Shown piece by piece: positions 35,066-46,709 of a stretch of DNA of 64,000 nucleotides. Position numbers and translations under genes: made by a program. A model generated the notes under the pieces. The model was not told the DNA's origin. It saw only the letters and a list, made by a program, of their open reading frames with translations, and did not search any database. The number at the start of each line of letters is the position of its first letter. Positions within the stretch are counted from its first letter, which is position 1. The DNA is from Harmothoe impar (lineage: Eukaryota > Annelida > Polychaeta > Phyllodocida > Polynoidae): positions 25,195,955 to 25,259,954 of the forward strand of contig OX381704.1 of NCBI GenBank assembly GCA_947462335.1. The letters are read 5' to 3'.

Positions 35066-36549
35066 ATCTACTCACTTATAACATGTGGTATAGACATAAT
35101 AGTTTCTCTTTATGGCAGGTACTGGTGAGATAGACCATGGCCTGGTCAGCCTCCTACCCAACCTGACGACATACACAGCTGTACATGTGGAGCTGGACGC
35201 AGGGGTACTGGACACTGAAAGGGGCGACTGGAGGAATTCACAGCGATGGCAGTGAGGGTCATTATTTAGCAATGGGATTAGAGAAAAAGACTTCTCTTGA
35301 AAGACATCAGAGTTGTTTTGTCCGGCTAAAAAATATGTCAAAAGACAACAATAGAAAGATCGCAACGTTTCGCAGGTACCTGTGCCGCCCTAGTGGAGCC
35401 CGGGCTAATATGATTAGTGTTCCCTCTGAGGCCGGCACGGACAGTGCCTTGGCTGCCGGCCACCTCTCCACCACCAGCCTCGACAGACACATCACCTCTT
35501 CTGCTAGTACAACTACTGATTTGATTATAATTCTTTTTATGACTCATTATTATTGTTACCAACATCTGTTGTTTGTCATTATTCTGCCAATAAAGACTAC
35601 TTTATACAGCCATTAGCAGTTCCTGTGTCAATATTTTTACAGCAAGAATTTAGCACTTGAATCCACCACTTGTAGTTCAAACAGTCACCATATTGGCAAT
35701 ACTGTATTTCCCTCAGCTTTCATCCTCAGTTGACATGTTTGTTTGTCTGGGTCAGTGAGCCTTTATCCTCGGCTAGAGAGCCTAGCCATTTCCCATCCCT
35801 TAAATGTGCTCTCCCTCATGAAAAATATTAAATGCTCCCTTAGCTATCAAAGATGCTCTTGTAACAGATTTTTCCTCCACAGAAGCACTATGTGCATGGT
35901 GTTATGGAGACCTACACTGGTCCCCCCTGTGGTGCGGACATCATCCTCATGGCGCATGTTGGCTACTACTTCGGTGACTCCTTCACACTCCAGATAAGTC
36001 GTGCCTTGTCGTGGCTGAACACAGGAGGAAGAATACTGTTGGTGCATGAGAAAACAAAGTCAATCAACACATTAATAAGTAAGTCTAGGCAATTAGTATC
36101 ATAGACAAAAGCCCACAACCGTGGGTTTTTCTTACACAAGCCTAATTGTCCAACGAGTGACGATTGATGGATGCCGACTCTTCTGGGCAGCAGGTTGGGC
36201 CATTGCATAAACCATGTGAAAATGGTTTGAAATAGATTACAATGGCTTTAATTTAGTGATCTCAAAGGCAATGGAATATGGCTACATTCTGTGGGGTATT
36301 CAAATTTCCTCTCTTTCCTTTAGGGGGTATGCAACTCATAAGTGTGTAACTTTTATACCAAGGAAGCAAGATGTACTTGATATGATTGAAATTGCTGTGG
36401 TGTTTTCTTTTACATGTATTACTTCTCATGAAACCTGTAAACTAGTTGCAATCTTCTATCAGCTTCAGCATTGGATGACCCGGCAGATAATGGGGACGAG
36501 GTGAGGGGCTACCTGGAGGACATGGGGGCCGACTTCTCAGGTGAGGCAC

Positions 36550-36550
<1 letters not shown>

Positions 36551-36628
<78 letters not shown>

Positions 36629-36630
36629 AA

Positions 36631-36661
<31 letters not shown>

Positions 36662-36664
36662 TAT
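36551..36664. repeat. (TA)n microsatellite in intron 4 of HNMT-like copy 2
   Basis: About 110 bp of TA dinucleotides, interrupted near 36625 and 36655. Tyr/Ile frames on both strands are artefacts. Confidence 0.95.
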
Positions 36665-37499
36665 ATACATATATAATTGCATGTTAAAAATGCAGTCATA
36701 CTAATATGTTATCATCTGATTATCCAGTGACACTACTATTTGTTATTTTAAAGCATTCTTATTAGAATAATTATGATCAGTGAACCATTTAGCCCTAGTT
36801 CTCCGTATTATGATGATTTCAGTTGGGTTTCTTTTGCTTCAACTACTAAGATCTGTCTACACTTCTGTATGATAACTGTCCCATTTATATTTGGCAGAAT
36901 CAGCCATTGACTATACATTAGATGTGTCCTACCCAGGCCCTTCTTACTACGGCTTTGTGCCAATGATTATGAAACGGCAGACCACAAAAGAGGAGGTAAG
37001 CACACTTAGTTCACGTGAAGAGTCTCTATAGTTATCATACAGAGCGTTGATCTTCACGGGGATGTGGAGAAACTGTATCCCATTCCCCATGGTCAGGTTC
37101 TCTTCTGGCCATCTGATGTCATCAAAATACCTATGAAACCAATGTCTAAATACCCTTGATAATAGTTGGTCTATAGTCATCATATATACATAATTGGTTT
37201 ACTTCACAAGATAGTCCTGCTGTTCTCACTAATTAGTTTTGTATTTTGATATGCAATCATTAATCTGAATTTCAATCACTAAAGGCATTACTGTGTTCCC
37301 TTTCAGGTGGACAAGGTTATAACTGCACTGCGTCCTCACTTCATCCCGGGGACTGAGAAGGTGCTTTGCACTCAGTTGTTGTTTGTCATTCAGAATACAA
37401 CCTGTGCAAAGTAATGCTTAAACTCCCGTTCAAGTTTGATTATCAGAATGAATCTTAGACATACAAAAGACGTATGATCACACTAATCTCTGTGTCAGT

Positions 37500-37782
37500 G
37501 AAAGTTGACTGGGTCACCCGACCGACCCTATGTAAACAGGGCCGACCCTACGTTTATTTATGCAATTTTGAAGACATTTTTATATTTTCACATTTTTTTG
37601 GTGGTAAATTTTTGGTTTTCAAAAGTTTTGAAAAAAATCTTCCCATTTTCATACTTGTTTTGGGTCAATTTTAGGGTTATGTAAAAAAAAAAAAAAGTTA
37701 AAAAAAAAAAAAAATCCGACTTACCGACCCTAGAGTTTCCTCCCATGTTACCTGAAACAAAACCTTTTTTTTTATTTGGCCT
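37500..37782. mobile_element. MITE related to 57514-57800
   Basis: 'gggtcacccgaccgacccta' on the left and 'aaatccgacttaccgaccct' plus 'cctgaaacaaaacctttttt' and 'atttggcc' on the right match the arms of 57514-57800. The left terminal repeat is not preserved, so this copy is incomplete. Located 90 bp after the HNMT-like copy 2 stop. Confidence 0.6.
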
Positions 37783-38939
37783 TATCACAGATTGATTTTG
37801 GTATTGCACAAATCCTATTGAGTTTAACTTGAGCTCATATTCAAGACCTACAATATCATACACTTATTTCATTTGTTTATTTATACATGTTTTATCCCGT
37901 TTTTGAATTGTTATTATAAAAGTACCGCTATATGATTGCCATTTATGAGGGTCTCCTGGACACCTGTCCGTTAATGGATATTATGATGGATGTAAACTTG
38001 CATTCAAGGATGAGATTATAATCAACACCACTCATCATCATAATAACACCCTTTATGATGTTCTCATGATTTGAATACTCGTACTGTATTTTGGAAAATC
38101 ATATGGTGAAAATAAAATACTTCATAAATTCAAATTTGTTCAAAAACTTTAATATTGCTCACAATGAAATAATACATGAATAGAACTTCCCTGACCTATA
38201 CTTGCAGGATATTATTACAACAGTCCTTTTAGGCAAATTGGTCAATAGAAATTAGCTATACAATTCTATATAATTAGGAAAGGATAGTATTGGAATTTGA
38301 TCCTCAATATAAGCTGTAGCTAAACAGATCATTTATTGGGACCTGAACTACTACCAATAAGATAACAATCGCACTCCATTATGAATTGATGTCAGGAACC
38401 TCTGTATATACACACCAAGCTATTGTGCAGTGTCCATCAATAAACCTCTAATTTAATTGCTAGCCACTGCTGCATGACCTATCAGACCTATCAGCAATTC
38501 AGCAACCTATCAGAAATAGACCTATCAGCAATTCTTACCCCAGGCCCTTTGTATTGGGTAAGTTCCCTGGCAAGGGTATATAGCGTGGTGGAAGTATGCG
38601 GTGATGGCAGTTGTCTGGAACTGGGAATTGGGAACTGATGAATTGAGATTTTTCAATATCATTGAGATTAGGATTTGGGTCAAGTGAGAAAACCAAAGGC
38701 TCTAGGTGCATTATATACATATATGATGTCACAAAAATTACCGTGCATTAAACAAGACCTTTGAATATAATAAAACAATAAACAATAGTTTTGTTCATTA
38801 TTGTACAGATAAAAAAAAAGTTTGTATGTGCTGGTAGGCGAATGGGTATACAACACACGGTAAATGCATTGGATTAGTGGTATAGGGGTTACATTGTTAC
38901 TTTATCTAAATTGTTCTTTGAAAAGGGGTTTTCAAAAGT
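37783..38939. repeat. Gene-free stretch with an R1 fragment
   Basis: 38460-38720 carries R1 pieces (tagccactgctgcatgacct; a 'cctatcag' motif repeated about four times; 'gtatatagcgtggtggaagt'). The rest is AT-rich with nothing recognisable. Confidence 0.45.
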
Positions 38940-39054
38940 TGAAAGGACTTTGTCGATTGAATGGACCATTGTGTATATCTACTGGACTATCTAAAATCGC
39001 ATGAATAATACATATAACCTGACACAATTAAGCACTTCCTAAGTATCGGCCCAG
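38940..39054 (+). pseudogene. HNMT-like copy 3, relic of exon 1
   Basis: Matches exon 1 of copies 1 and 2 from K-D-F to the splice donor: MDHCVYLLDYLKSHE, then ...KHFLSIGP and GTAAGT at 39055. The frame is broken by three stops (TGA, TAA, TAA) and there is no start codon. No exon 2 homologue is seen downstream. The donor and SIGP end are preserved while the coding frame is not. Confidence 0.75.
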
Positions 39055-39784
39055 GTAAGTAGAAGTGTCAAAGTATCTAAAGATGAACATAGAGCTGTTA
39101 GAGGAAGGGGAGATGCGGACACAAACTGAACCTCAAGTACAGAACAAATATGCAGAAGTATTAAAAGAATGAAAAATAGCTTTTCATCTGTGTATGCTTT
39201 GTGTTCCAATATGGATCCCATGTTTGAATGCAGAATCCCGTGTTTGAATGCAGAGGTCACGCATCTCAATTTTACACACATGTTACCGTGTTCATGTTTG
39301 CAAACTCTATTAGTCAAATGTTTTACTAAAGACCAATAAACAAAGATGACAAATGATATCTTTTATAAGTGTTGTTGATCAGATGAATTCCCATGGAATA
39401 AACATAATCTTCCCAGCGTATTCATGTTTTAAATGTGAATATCACCCACAGTCCCTTTTCATGTATGAATTGATGATGACATGTTCTAGTATAAATATTC
39501 AATTCAATACACTAATTGGGGGCACAAGGTAAAAAGACAAAGGTTTACTAATTTTAGTTTTTTTGAGTGGGTTCTAATTGTGCGATCTTTACAAAACTTC
39601 ACCAAAAATGTTTTGCACTGATGGTTATCTCACAAGGCGAATCGGTGGTGAACACTTTGAGTGCTCCTTCAGTAAATTTCAGTAAAAGGAGTGATATAAC
39701 TGCGTATTTTGATGATATCAGAGGGTTTGAGAAACAGCTTTCTTTGGTTAAATCAATAGGGCTGCTGTTTTCACCATGAAATAA

Positions 39785-40370
39785 AACACAGGTCTAGACT
39801 CCATCCACCCCGGATATACACACAGTAAATTGGTACTTCTAGAGGTGGGCTTCCTCCTAGGATGAGATTGAGTTAACGTGCAGGACTGGATACCATCAGA
39901 CTAGTGTTATCACACCCAGACAGGTGGTGCTGTGCATTCTGCTGCTAGCCACTGCTGCGTGACCTGAATAGACCATTCAACGCCCCGATCACACCCCCCT
40001 TGTGGAGGGTCAGTGAGGGGGGGGGGAGGGGACCCAGGGGTGAAAGGGTATAGGATGGTGGCAGAATTTAATGATCACAGTACTTATAGCGCTGGGAACT
40101 GATTTCGATTTTGTCTATATTATTCAAATTGGTATTCAGGTTCTACTCTAGGCAGATGTGCTTTTATGTAAATGTTAATCATCACATATATAGGAACTAA
40201 TACATCTCTCTATCCAACAGTACTCTTTGCAATCAGATGATAGACCCCAAATCAACAATAAAACAGTACAATCTTAATGTTTTAGTTTGTCTCAATTAGG
40301 CTACACTTCTTGTGCCATCAATAGTGTGGCACTAACTATGGTGTGTGTGCAATCTATGACATGAGCAGCT
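39785..40370. repeat. R1 plus R4 block, copy 3
   Basis: R1 at 39785-40140 is uninterrupted ('gacctgaatagaccattcaa', 'cccccttgtggagggtcagt'), which provides the empty-site reference for the two insertions into other R1 copies. R4 follows at 40215-40350. Confidence 0.65.
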
Positions 40371-40677
40371 AGCCTGAGACACATACCCTTTTACAATAGG
40401 CTATGCATACTATCATATTACATTAGAGATTCGATTTACTGCTTCCTTATTGTATGTTAGAACATCTCATGATCTTTTCCTTCAGTGGTTTTTTGATAGT
40501 ACATGTAAAATACCATTATTGGTCAACATCACCTGATTGGGCACGCTTGCACACTTTTTTTTAAATGCATTACATTGAATTCATAAAAATCCCATCCCAT
40601 ATGGAATTTCTGGCACAAAATCTCTTGGTCTATCTCAAAAGGTTGAGGCCGGGTACTTAAATCACTTCTATACACCA

Positions 40678-41123
40678 ACACAGAGGCAAATATGAGAGTC
40701 ACTCAATGTCGCCAATACTACCCCCATACAAGGGTCAGGCACTGCTGGACTATAATAGATGGGTCAAGGGCCATTCTAGTGAGGGTCAGGCTAGGCTGGA
40801 CATTCAATAACAGGCTGGACTTTGGCAAACATGCTTGAAAGTCTGGCCATGCTGGATCCTCATGCCATAATCTGACAATGTTGGACTCTGGGGAGAGTCT
40901 CTTTCAGCCTGCAAGAGTCCAGCATTGTCAGACTGTGGCATGAGGATCCAGCATGGCCAGACTTTCAAGCATGTTTGTCAAAGTCCAGCCTGTTATTGAA
41001 TGTCCAGCCTAGCCTGACCCTCACTAGAATGGCCCTTGACCCATCTATTATAGTCCAGCAGTGCTTGACCCTTGTATGAGGGTAGTATTGGCGACATTGG
41101 CTGACGCTGATATTTGCCTGTGT
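40678..41123. mobile_element. 446-bp near-perfect foldback (hairpin) element
   Basis: Left arm 40678-40889, loop about 40890-40913, right arm 40914-41123. The arms are complementary nearly base for base (for example 'ctggatcctcatgcca' against 'tggcatgaggatccag'). Outer sequence resembles the small hairpin at 26171-26281. No coding capacity; such inverted repeats are MITE- or foldback-type and could form a long hairpin RNA if transcribed. Confidence 0.85.
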
Positions 41124-41149
41124 GAATCTTCCCACCTCCACCCTCCGCA

Positions 41150-41700
41150 CTTGCCATATACAGCATGTAATGATATCCCCTGATTAAACCCTGATTGTCA
41201 ATCAAGCTTCAAAGACCCTCTGACTAACTGACTTAAAAACACCATCACAGTAGTGTTAAACCTTTAAAAACCACCCTTATGTTTCAACCATCCTAAACCT
41301 TTGATAACGACTCTTACATTTCGACCATCCTAATTCACCAGAGCAGCTCAGCACCCTACACTGAAAACCCAGAGGAAGGTTCCTAGTCATTATGACGACC
41401 TAGGTTGTCATAATGATTAATGGAAAGTGCTCTGGAGAATGGTGTATGAATATACTCTCTAATTAGTACAAAGAGGCATCCCTTTCACATTACTCTTGAT
41501 TAAACTAAGTAGCTTTACTTGTTATAGGTAAGTTGTGTATGGGTAAGAATGATGGCCTTGATTATATAGAGACTACTCTGCTCCCTGTCACCAGTTTATA
41601 TCTCATGATAGAAAATTTACTTCAATCAATTTACCCTGATTGGCAGCACGTGACAGGGTATGTTCCATGTCTAACACCCAGATATACCCTAGGTTGTCCC
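41150..41700. repeat. R5 copy 2 and flanking non-coding DNA
   Basis: 41158-41215 is R5 ('gattaaaccctgattgtcaa'). The remainder has short frames only, none recognisable. Confidence 0.5.
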
Positions 41701-41722
41701 AATGACTACCCAATGGTGTTAA

Positions 41723-42367
41723 GGACTCTATAGACGTTCGGCAAAAATATTGCTTCATTCCAAACAATCTTAACCATGATTGACTTAAATATACATTATT
41801 CTGTATTCATCATAACCGCAAAACTGATATTTTTCACATTTTCTCCAAAATATACAATTTCGAAACATTTGGAATCTTTTTTGTTTCTAACATAGTTACG
41901 GGGTATAAATAAAATATAAAAAACATATTTAGGGATTGGAAATGAATTTTGACCTCATTATCGATGGCCCTTTATTCTTCTTTAAGAGATATTCCAATTA
42001 TTAAGGTCTCCAGACCTATTTGAAATAGGGTAGTAGACTAAAATTTGGGATTTTACTGGAATATCTCTTAAAGAAAAAAAAGGCTCTCAGTAATCATGTC
42101 CAGATTTATAATTTTCTGATCATTGGACATGCACTGTATACCTTATTTTTGTTCCGTAACCATGTTAGAAGCAAAAGAACCTCAAAAAGAAAGTTTTTGG
42201 AACAAAAATGTTCCAAATGCATCAAAAATCATAAATTTGGAAAAAAATCTGATAAACATGAATTTTCCCGTTGCAATGATGTATGTCTTGATTAAACAGA
42301 AAGGGAACAAAATATACACCTATGAAAATTGCAAAAGAAAATACTAAAACGAACGTTGATAGAGTCC
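41723..42367. mobile_element. 645-bp TIR element at a TTAA target
   Basis: TTAA lies on both sides (41719-41722 and 42368-42371). Termini ggactctatagacgttcg and cgaacgttgatagagtcc are inverted repeats with few mismatches. Inside is a second hairpin: ttctttaagagatattcca (about 41980) against tggaatatctcttaaagaa (about 42057). No transposase frame. A TTAA site is typical of piggyBac or Kolobok families. Confidence 0.72.
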
Positions 42368-42479
42368 TTAAGAGTTATCATGACTGATGACTTTAGGTCA
42401 TCAAATTTACAATACCTAAAACAACAACCTTAAGGTAGTCATTCTGTCTACCCAATCCATGTGACTACCATGTGACTGC

Positions 42480-42930
42480 ATTAATGTCATTTGCCCTCAC
42501 GATGCATGAATATGGCCCTATGTGACTTGCCAGTGCTGCAGTACTGCATTCATGCATCATACCGACCCTGAGCAGTTGATACACTCCCGAATGGTAGACA
42601 AGTAGACCTACCAGGATTGCATTTATGCATGATGATGATGAAGGGAATAGCAAAATAAGACACCTTAAACGTTGAAGTGCTACAGCCCCAAAGGAAATTG
42701 ACTTTATATGTAAGAGGGGAGTAGTTTTTCCCGCATTACTGGGATTGTCGATCATTAGCACCACAGCTGATGCCTTTGTCATATATCCAGGAGCCGGCTC
42801 CCCGTAGGGGTTGTAGAGGTAGTGAGGTCATCATCCATACAACACCACTGACACCTGCTGTTTCCTTATGGTATTGCATGGGCTGGACATCATATGGTAC
42901 GGCAGAAAGAGAGCTCTACTGTGTAGAATA
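42480..42930. repeat. R7 and R6-type blocks, further copies
   Basis: 42480-42660 is R7 ('ctcacgatgcatgaat' and 'gcatttatgcatgatgatga'). 42690-42930 matches 21190-21440 ('gggattgtcgatcattagca', 'ccacagctgatgcctttg'). The minus-strand frame at 42465-42782 runs across both and is not called. Confidence 0.5.
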
Positions 42931-43489
42931 TTGTTTAAATTCTTAGTGTACAGGCATGTATATGAACGGTACATGTCATACACCAAGATGCTTCCTTAGT
43001 TTTCCCCTCTCTAACTATAAGGGCAGAATACAGGGTCTCATCCCCTTAATATGTATCATATATATCAAGTCCTGTATAGTATAAGGACATTGCAGCCCAT
43101 ATGTAAGAATAAAGTGAATCTGTATGTTGTAAATTTGACTTATTGGAATAAAAGGAAGCTCTGCCTAATATTCAAATGTATGACAGAGTTGAAATTCTGA
43201 GTGATTATCACAAATAGAGCTACTTAGATAGGACATCAGAATAATTATATCAATATTTGCTGTAGGCAAATTACATATTCTATCCTCTGCTGCCGGCTAT
43301 AGCAGTACACATTTGATACGTGTTATACAAGATATTATACCTTTAAAGGTAAATAAGTAATGAGGAATATTAAATATTAAGATTGTAATTATACTGCACA
43401 ACAGCAACAGCAGAAACCATAGCACAACCCAACTGACCTTAGAATAGTATTGTATTATAAGTTACCTGATACCTAACCTATTCGTTATG
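42931..43489. other. Gene-free stretch
   Basis: AT-rich; nothing recognisable on either strand. Confidence 0.35.
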
Positions 43490-43620
43490 CATGACAGTGT
43501 GGGAAGATCCATCATGGTCCAGAGCTGGTGTTATTTGCTGCCATGCAGCGTCCTGCCCTGCCATTCTTCCCTAGGGACACACTCTATATGACTACGTTCT
43601 ACTGCACTCTAGGGGGGATT
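43490..43620. repeat. Rx copy 3
   Basis: 'catgacagtgtgggaagatc', 'agctggtgttatttgctgcc' and 'tccctagggacacac' follow the Rx order seen at 8161 and 11811. Confidence 0.5.
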
Positions 43621-44313
43621 GGATGTAAGTTTTCTTAATGTTATGGAACACTGAGGCTCATTTTTCACGAAAGTACCTGACACATTTAGATATGATAACC
43701 TGGAATACATTTACCTGCTTTTGGTATGGATAGGAGGTGAACATTATTATTTGACAACTGACACTACTGTCGGGTAGGTAGGGAGATATGTTTAAAAATG
43801 TATCAAAGTAGATATATTGGAGGGTTATAATATAAACTACAGGAACGTCGACAGTATAATGCGGTATAACACATGATGTTATGAACATACAAATTAACAA
43901 AAGATATAAATCAGTTTCAATAATAATTCCTTGTATGCAAATAGAAATATACAAATATGAACACTATCATGCGGTATAACACATAAGTAAAAAAGATATA
44001 AATTGATTTGCCTTTGACAATAATTCCTTGTCTGTAAGTACAAGTATATAGACAAATGCCACCGCATTATAGTTCCTTTTACAGCTTGTATTTTTCCCAG
44101 GGGATATGCAGCAACTACACTCTAAAAACAGTGTGTTACGTTTACACACTTTTCAACACACTTTTCTGAAGCCACTTTTAACACACTTTTTTTTGGTAAC
44201 ACACGACACACTTTTGGCAAAAGTGTGTTGAATCTAAAAAGTGTGTTGGTGTACAAAGCCATGGTATTGAGGAGGTGGGGATTAAAATAGCTGTTCTACA
44301 CCTCACAGAGTAT

Positions 44314-44385
44314 GTCAGGTGCCGTGGCTGAGTTGTCTAGGTGCTGGCACATGAGTCCTGTCCATGCAGGTTCGAATCCCTTGAC
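44314..44385 (+). ncRNA. tRNA-like sequence (pseudogene or SINE head)
   Basis: About 72 nt, with pairable ends (gtcagg / cttgac), an A-box-like tggctgagttgtctagg and a B box ggttcgaatccc. Resembles the Leu/Ser class, but the arms are imperfect and the 3' end is not a clean tRNA, so a pseudogene or SINE head is more likely than a working tRNA. Confidence 0.4.
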
Positions 44386-44449
44386 AAATATCTTTTTCTC
44401 AATATTAAGTATGATTACCTTCTACATGGATTAAGAGTTAAATTAGTAT

Positions 44450-44941
44450 TGTAACAGGGTAGCTGGATGGGGCTAATTTAGTGGTAGGTGCCGAAATGAG
44501 GGACTATTAAAAGGTGGTGGGTACTAGCTACCCTTTACAAAGGAAGTGAAACAAACACAAAGAAATATATCTAAAGAATATATATTGTCTAATAGCAATG
44601 ATACAAGGAGTACACAAATGCAAGGAGTACACAAATGCAATGATCAGTGCCTTACCTCAAACCTGTAGTGTCCACTTGTCCTCTCATCCCACTGCCACTA
44701 ACCACCAAGCAGAGTCTGTGTCTGTGGGGGTCAATGTGGCTACCAGGGAATCAGGATCAAGTCTGTCTGAGTGGGGGGCTGCATGTCCCTTATGATACCT
44801 TGAGTTACTCAGTACCAGGAATTCAGCCCACCACTCAGTTCTAGGGAAGCCAGGAAGTAGGGTGTTTCTGGTGCAAGGAAAGGGTGGTGGGTGAGAGGCT
44901 ATAGGGTGCAATGACACTCAGCATTGCTGGGTCCCGTTACA
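44450..44941 (-). repeat. 3' LTR of the minus-strand LTR element
   Basis: 492 bp. Compared with the 5' LTR it differs at about 44502 (A against G) and 44664 (A against T). It contains a short tandem duplication 'aaggagtacacaaatgc'. Frames read from it are shared with the other LTR and have no known domain. Confidence 0.92.
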
Positions 44942-46709
44942 CACTCCCCTCCTTATTTTCTGCTCGTCCTCGAGCAGTCCCACCATAAAATTTTGAATTT
45001 TGAACCCATACAATTTCACTGGCTGCCAAGTAGGATAGGACAAGATGTAACCCTAAATCAAATAATCTAGACATTGTGTCTGAGGTAAATCCCTACATTA
45101 AAAATACATAAACGTTTACTTTTACCAGTGAGGCAAGGCACCGTCATGTAAATGGCTATGAATGGTTACATAGATATAAAATTTGCATATATCGCGTTGA
45201 TCATAATCCATAACCATAAAATATTGTGTGTGTTATTCAATGACCAGATCATTCCTCCAATTACCCCACAGTACAATACACAAGATTCACTCATGATAAG
45301 AAAGGGCAGTGCAATAACATAATGAGATATTAGAATATGGGTCATGAGAGTAAAAGAGTTCATTGGTGTATGATGACCCTGACATTCTCTTGTATGGCAT
45401 ATATATGTGTCTAAGTGCCTCAGTCATTCTAGATCGTGTAGTCCAATTGAATTAGGTGCCAGTGTACGACTACCATGATGAGATGAAGGGTTACTGGCTG
45501 ACGTGGAAAGACATGTTTGTGATGACATATGGCATAGTCAGAGCTGGCCACTACTTATGACACTTGTATGCGGGCCCAGCATGCATGTCGAAGTAAGCAG
45601 TGGCGGCCCACAGGTGATACCATAGAAGTCCACATCCTAGCTGGTAGTTATAGCGCGAACACTGTCTTTGAAGTTGCCTCAACTTCCCAACTCGACTCCT
45701 TATTCTAAGCCAACTACTCAAGATGCAAACTCGAAATGAACACTTCATATGAGCCGCTTGGATGAAGAGAGCAGTAGCATATAGCTTAGATTGGTGTCCT
45801 GTAGAAGGAGAGCGAGGGAAGAGGCACACAGGTGTTGTAGAGTAAGTCCAGCATAGTTATAGGTCAGCATGAAGGTTAGAGACACAGGCCTCTCTGTGGT
45901 AACAGCCTCACACCACAGGATAGCAATGTCAAGTCCAGGGTTACCTTCTGACAGACGAGGATGATATGTCCAGATACGGCACACTGAGTCTTTGGATCAC
46001 TAAGGCACTGACATAAGAGTTCATAAGAGTTCATGATTCTTTGGACTTCATCAAAAGTCATTGGCATTATCATTGATCATGGATGAATGACACACATATA
46101 GATTTGAGTAGGATCAAGAACTTGCACTTTGGGACAACTAGAGAAATGACCACTTTTTTTTCTTTTTTTTTTTTTTGATTGAACAACACACTTGTACCAA
46201 TTATTTAGCATACTTAAAATGTTCGAATGTAACTCTCACTTTAATAAATGAATACTGGTTTACTGGTGGCTACATTCTGATATTCAATAATTATTACCAT
46301 GCAGAAACTGATGTTTATAACAGTAAGAAAAATGTACGCAGCTTTCCCAAATAATATTTTAGAAGACAACATAGATGTAGTTGTACCCCACATTCCCCCT
46401 GATGCATTTGTTGAAATATCCCAATGATACAACACTTCCCGAAATCAATATAATCAATATGCCTTAATGTCCATTTTTTATATAGGTCAACCAATATTAT
46501 GACACAGCAATACATAAATAACTGAGATAATATCATGAAAGACTATTGCTTTAGATGTGAACATTGTATTCTTAACTCATTCCAACAATCAAATTTAATG
46601 GTTTCTATGAAAATGAATTATGAATAAGTATGTTGGAACATTTCTAAAAAAGAAGGATCTGATTAGTTATCTGAAATACAAAGGTGTAAATTAGTGGTTA
46701 GTGACACTT

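Larger units (their letters stand above)
32564..37414 (+). pseudogene. HNMT-like methyltransferase copy 2, six exons, frameshift in exon 2
   Basis: Exons: 32564-32708, 35119-35251, 35883-36078, 36463-36540, 36898-36995, 37307-37414. All have GT-AG borders. Exon 1 encodes ...LLDYLKTHEEY... to LLSIGPG and exon 2 TGEIDHGLVSLLPNL (SAM loop). Exon 3 has GADIILMAHVGYYFGDSF, parallel to human [23 protein letters not shown]. Exons 4-6 carry the C-terminal half and end TQLLFVIQNTTCAK. Relative to copy 1, exon 2 gains six bases and loses one (gacactgaaagg against gacaccgtaaagg), which throws exon 3 out of phase. About 250 residues would be expected; human HNMT has 292. Exons 3-6 look intact, so recent inactivation, a sequence error, or use with the 5' exons of copy 1 are all possible. 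Intron 1 holds a LINE and intron 4 a (TA)n tract. Confidence 0.72.

Noticed and set aside
36442..36699. Tyr/Ile-rich frames on both strands
   Set aside because: Translation of a (TA)n tract in an HNMT-like intron.
44598..44917. Frames of 65-77 codons repeated identically at 51434-51753
   Set aside because: They are identical because they lie in the two LTRs, not because of coding conservation.
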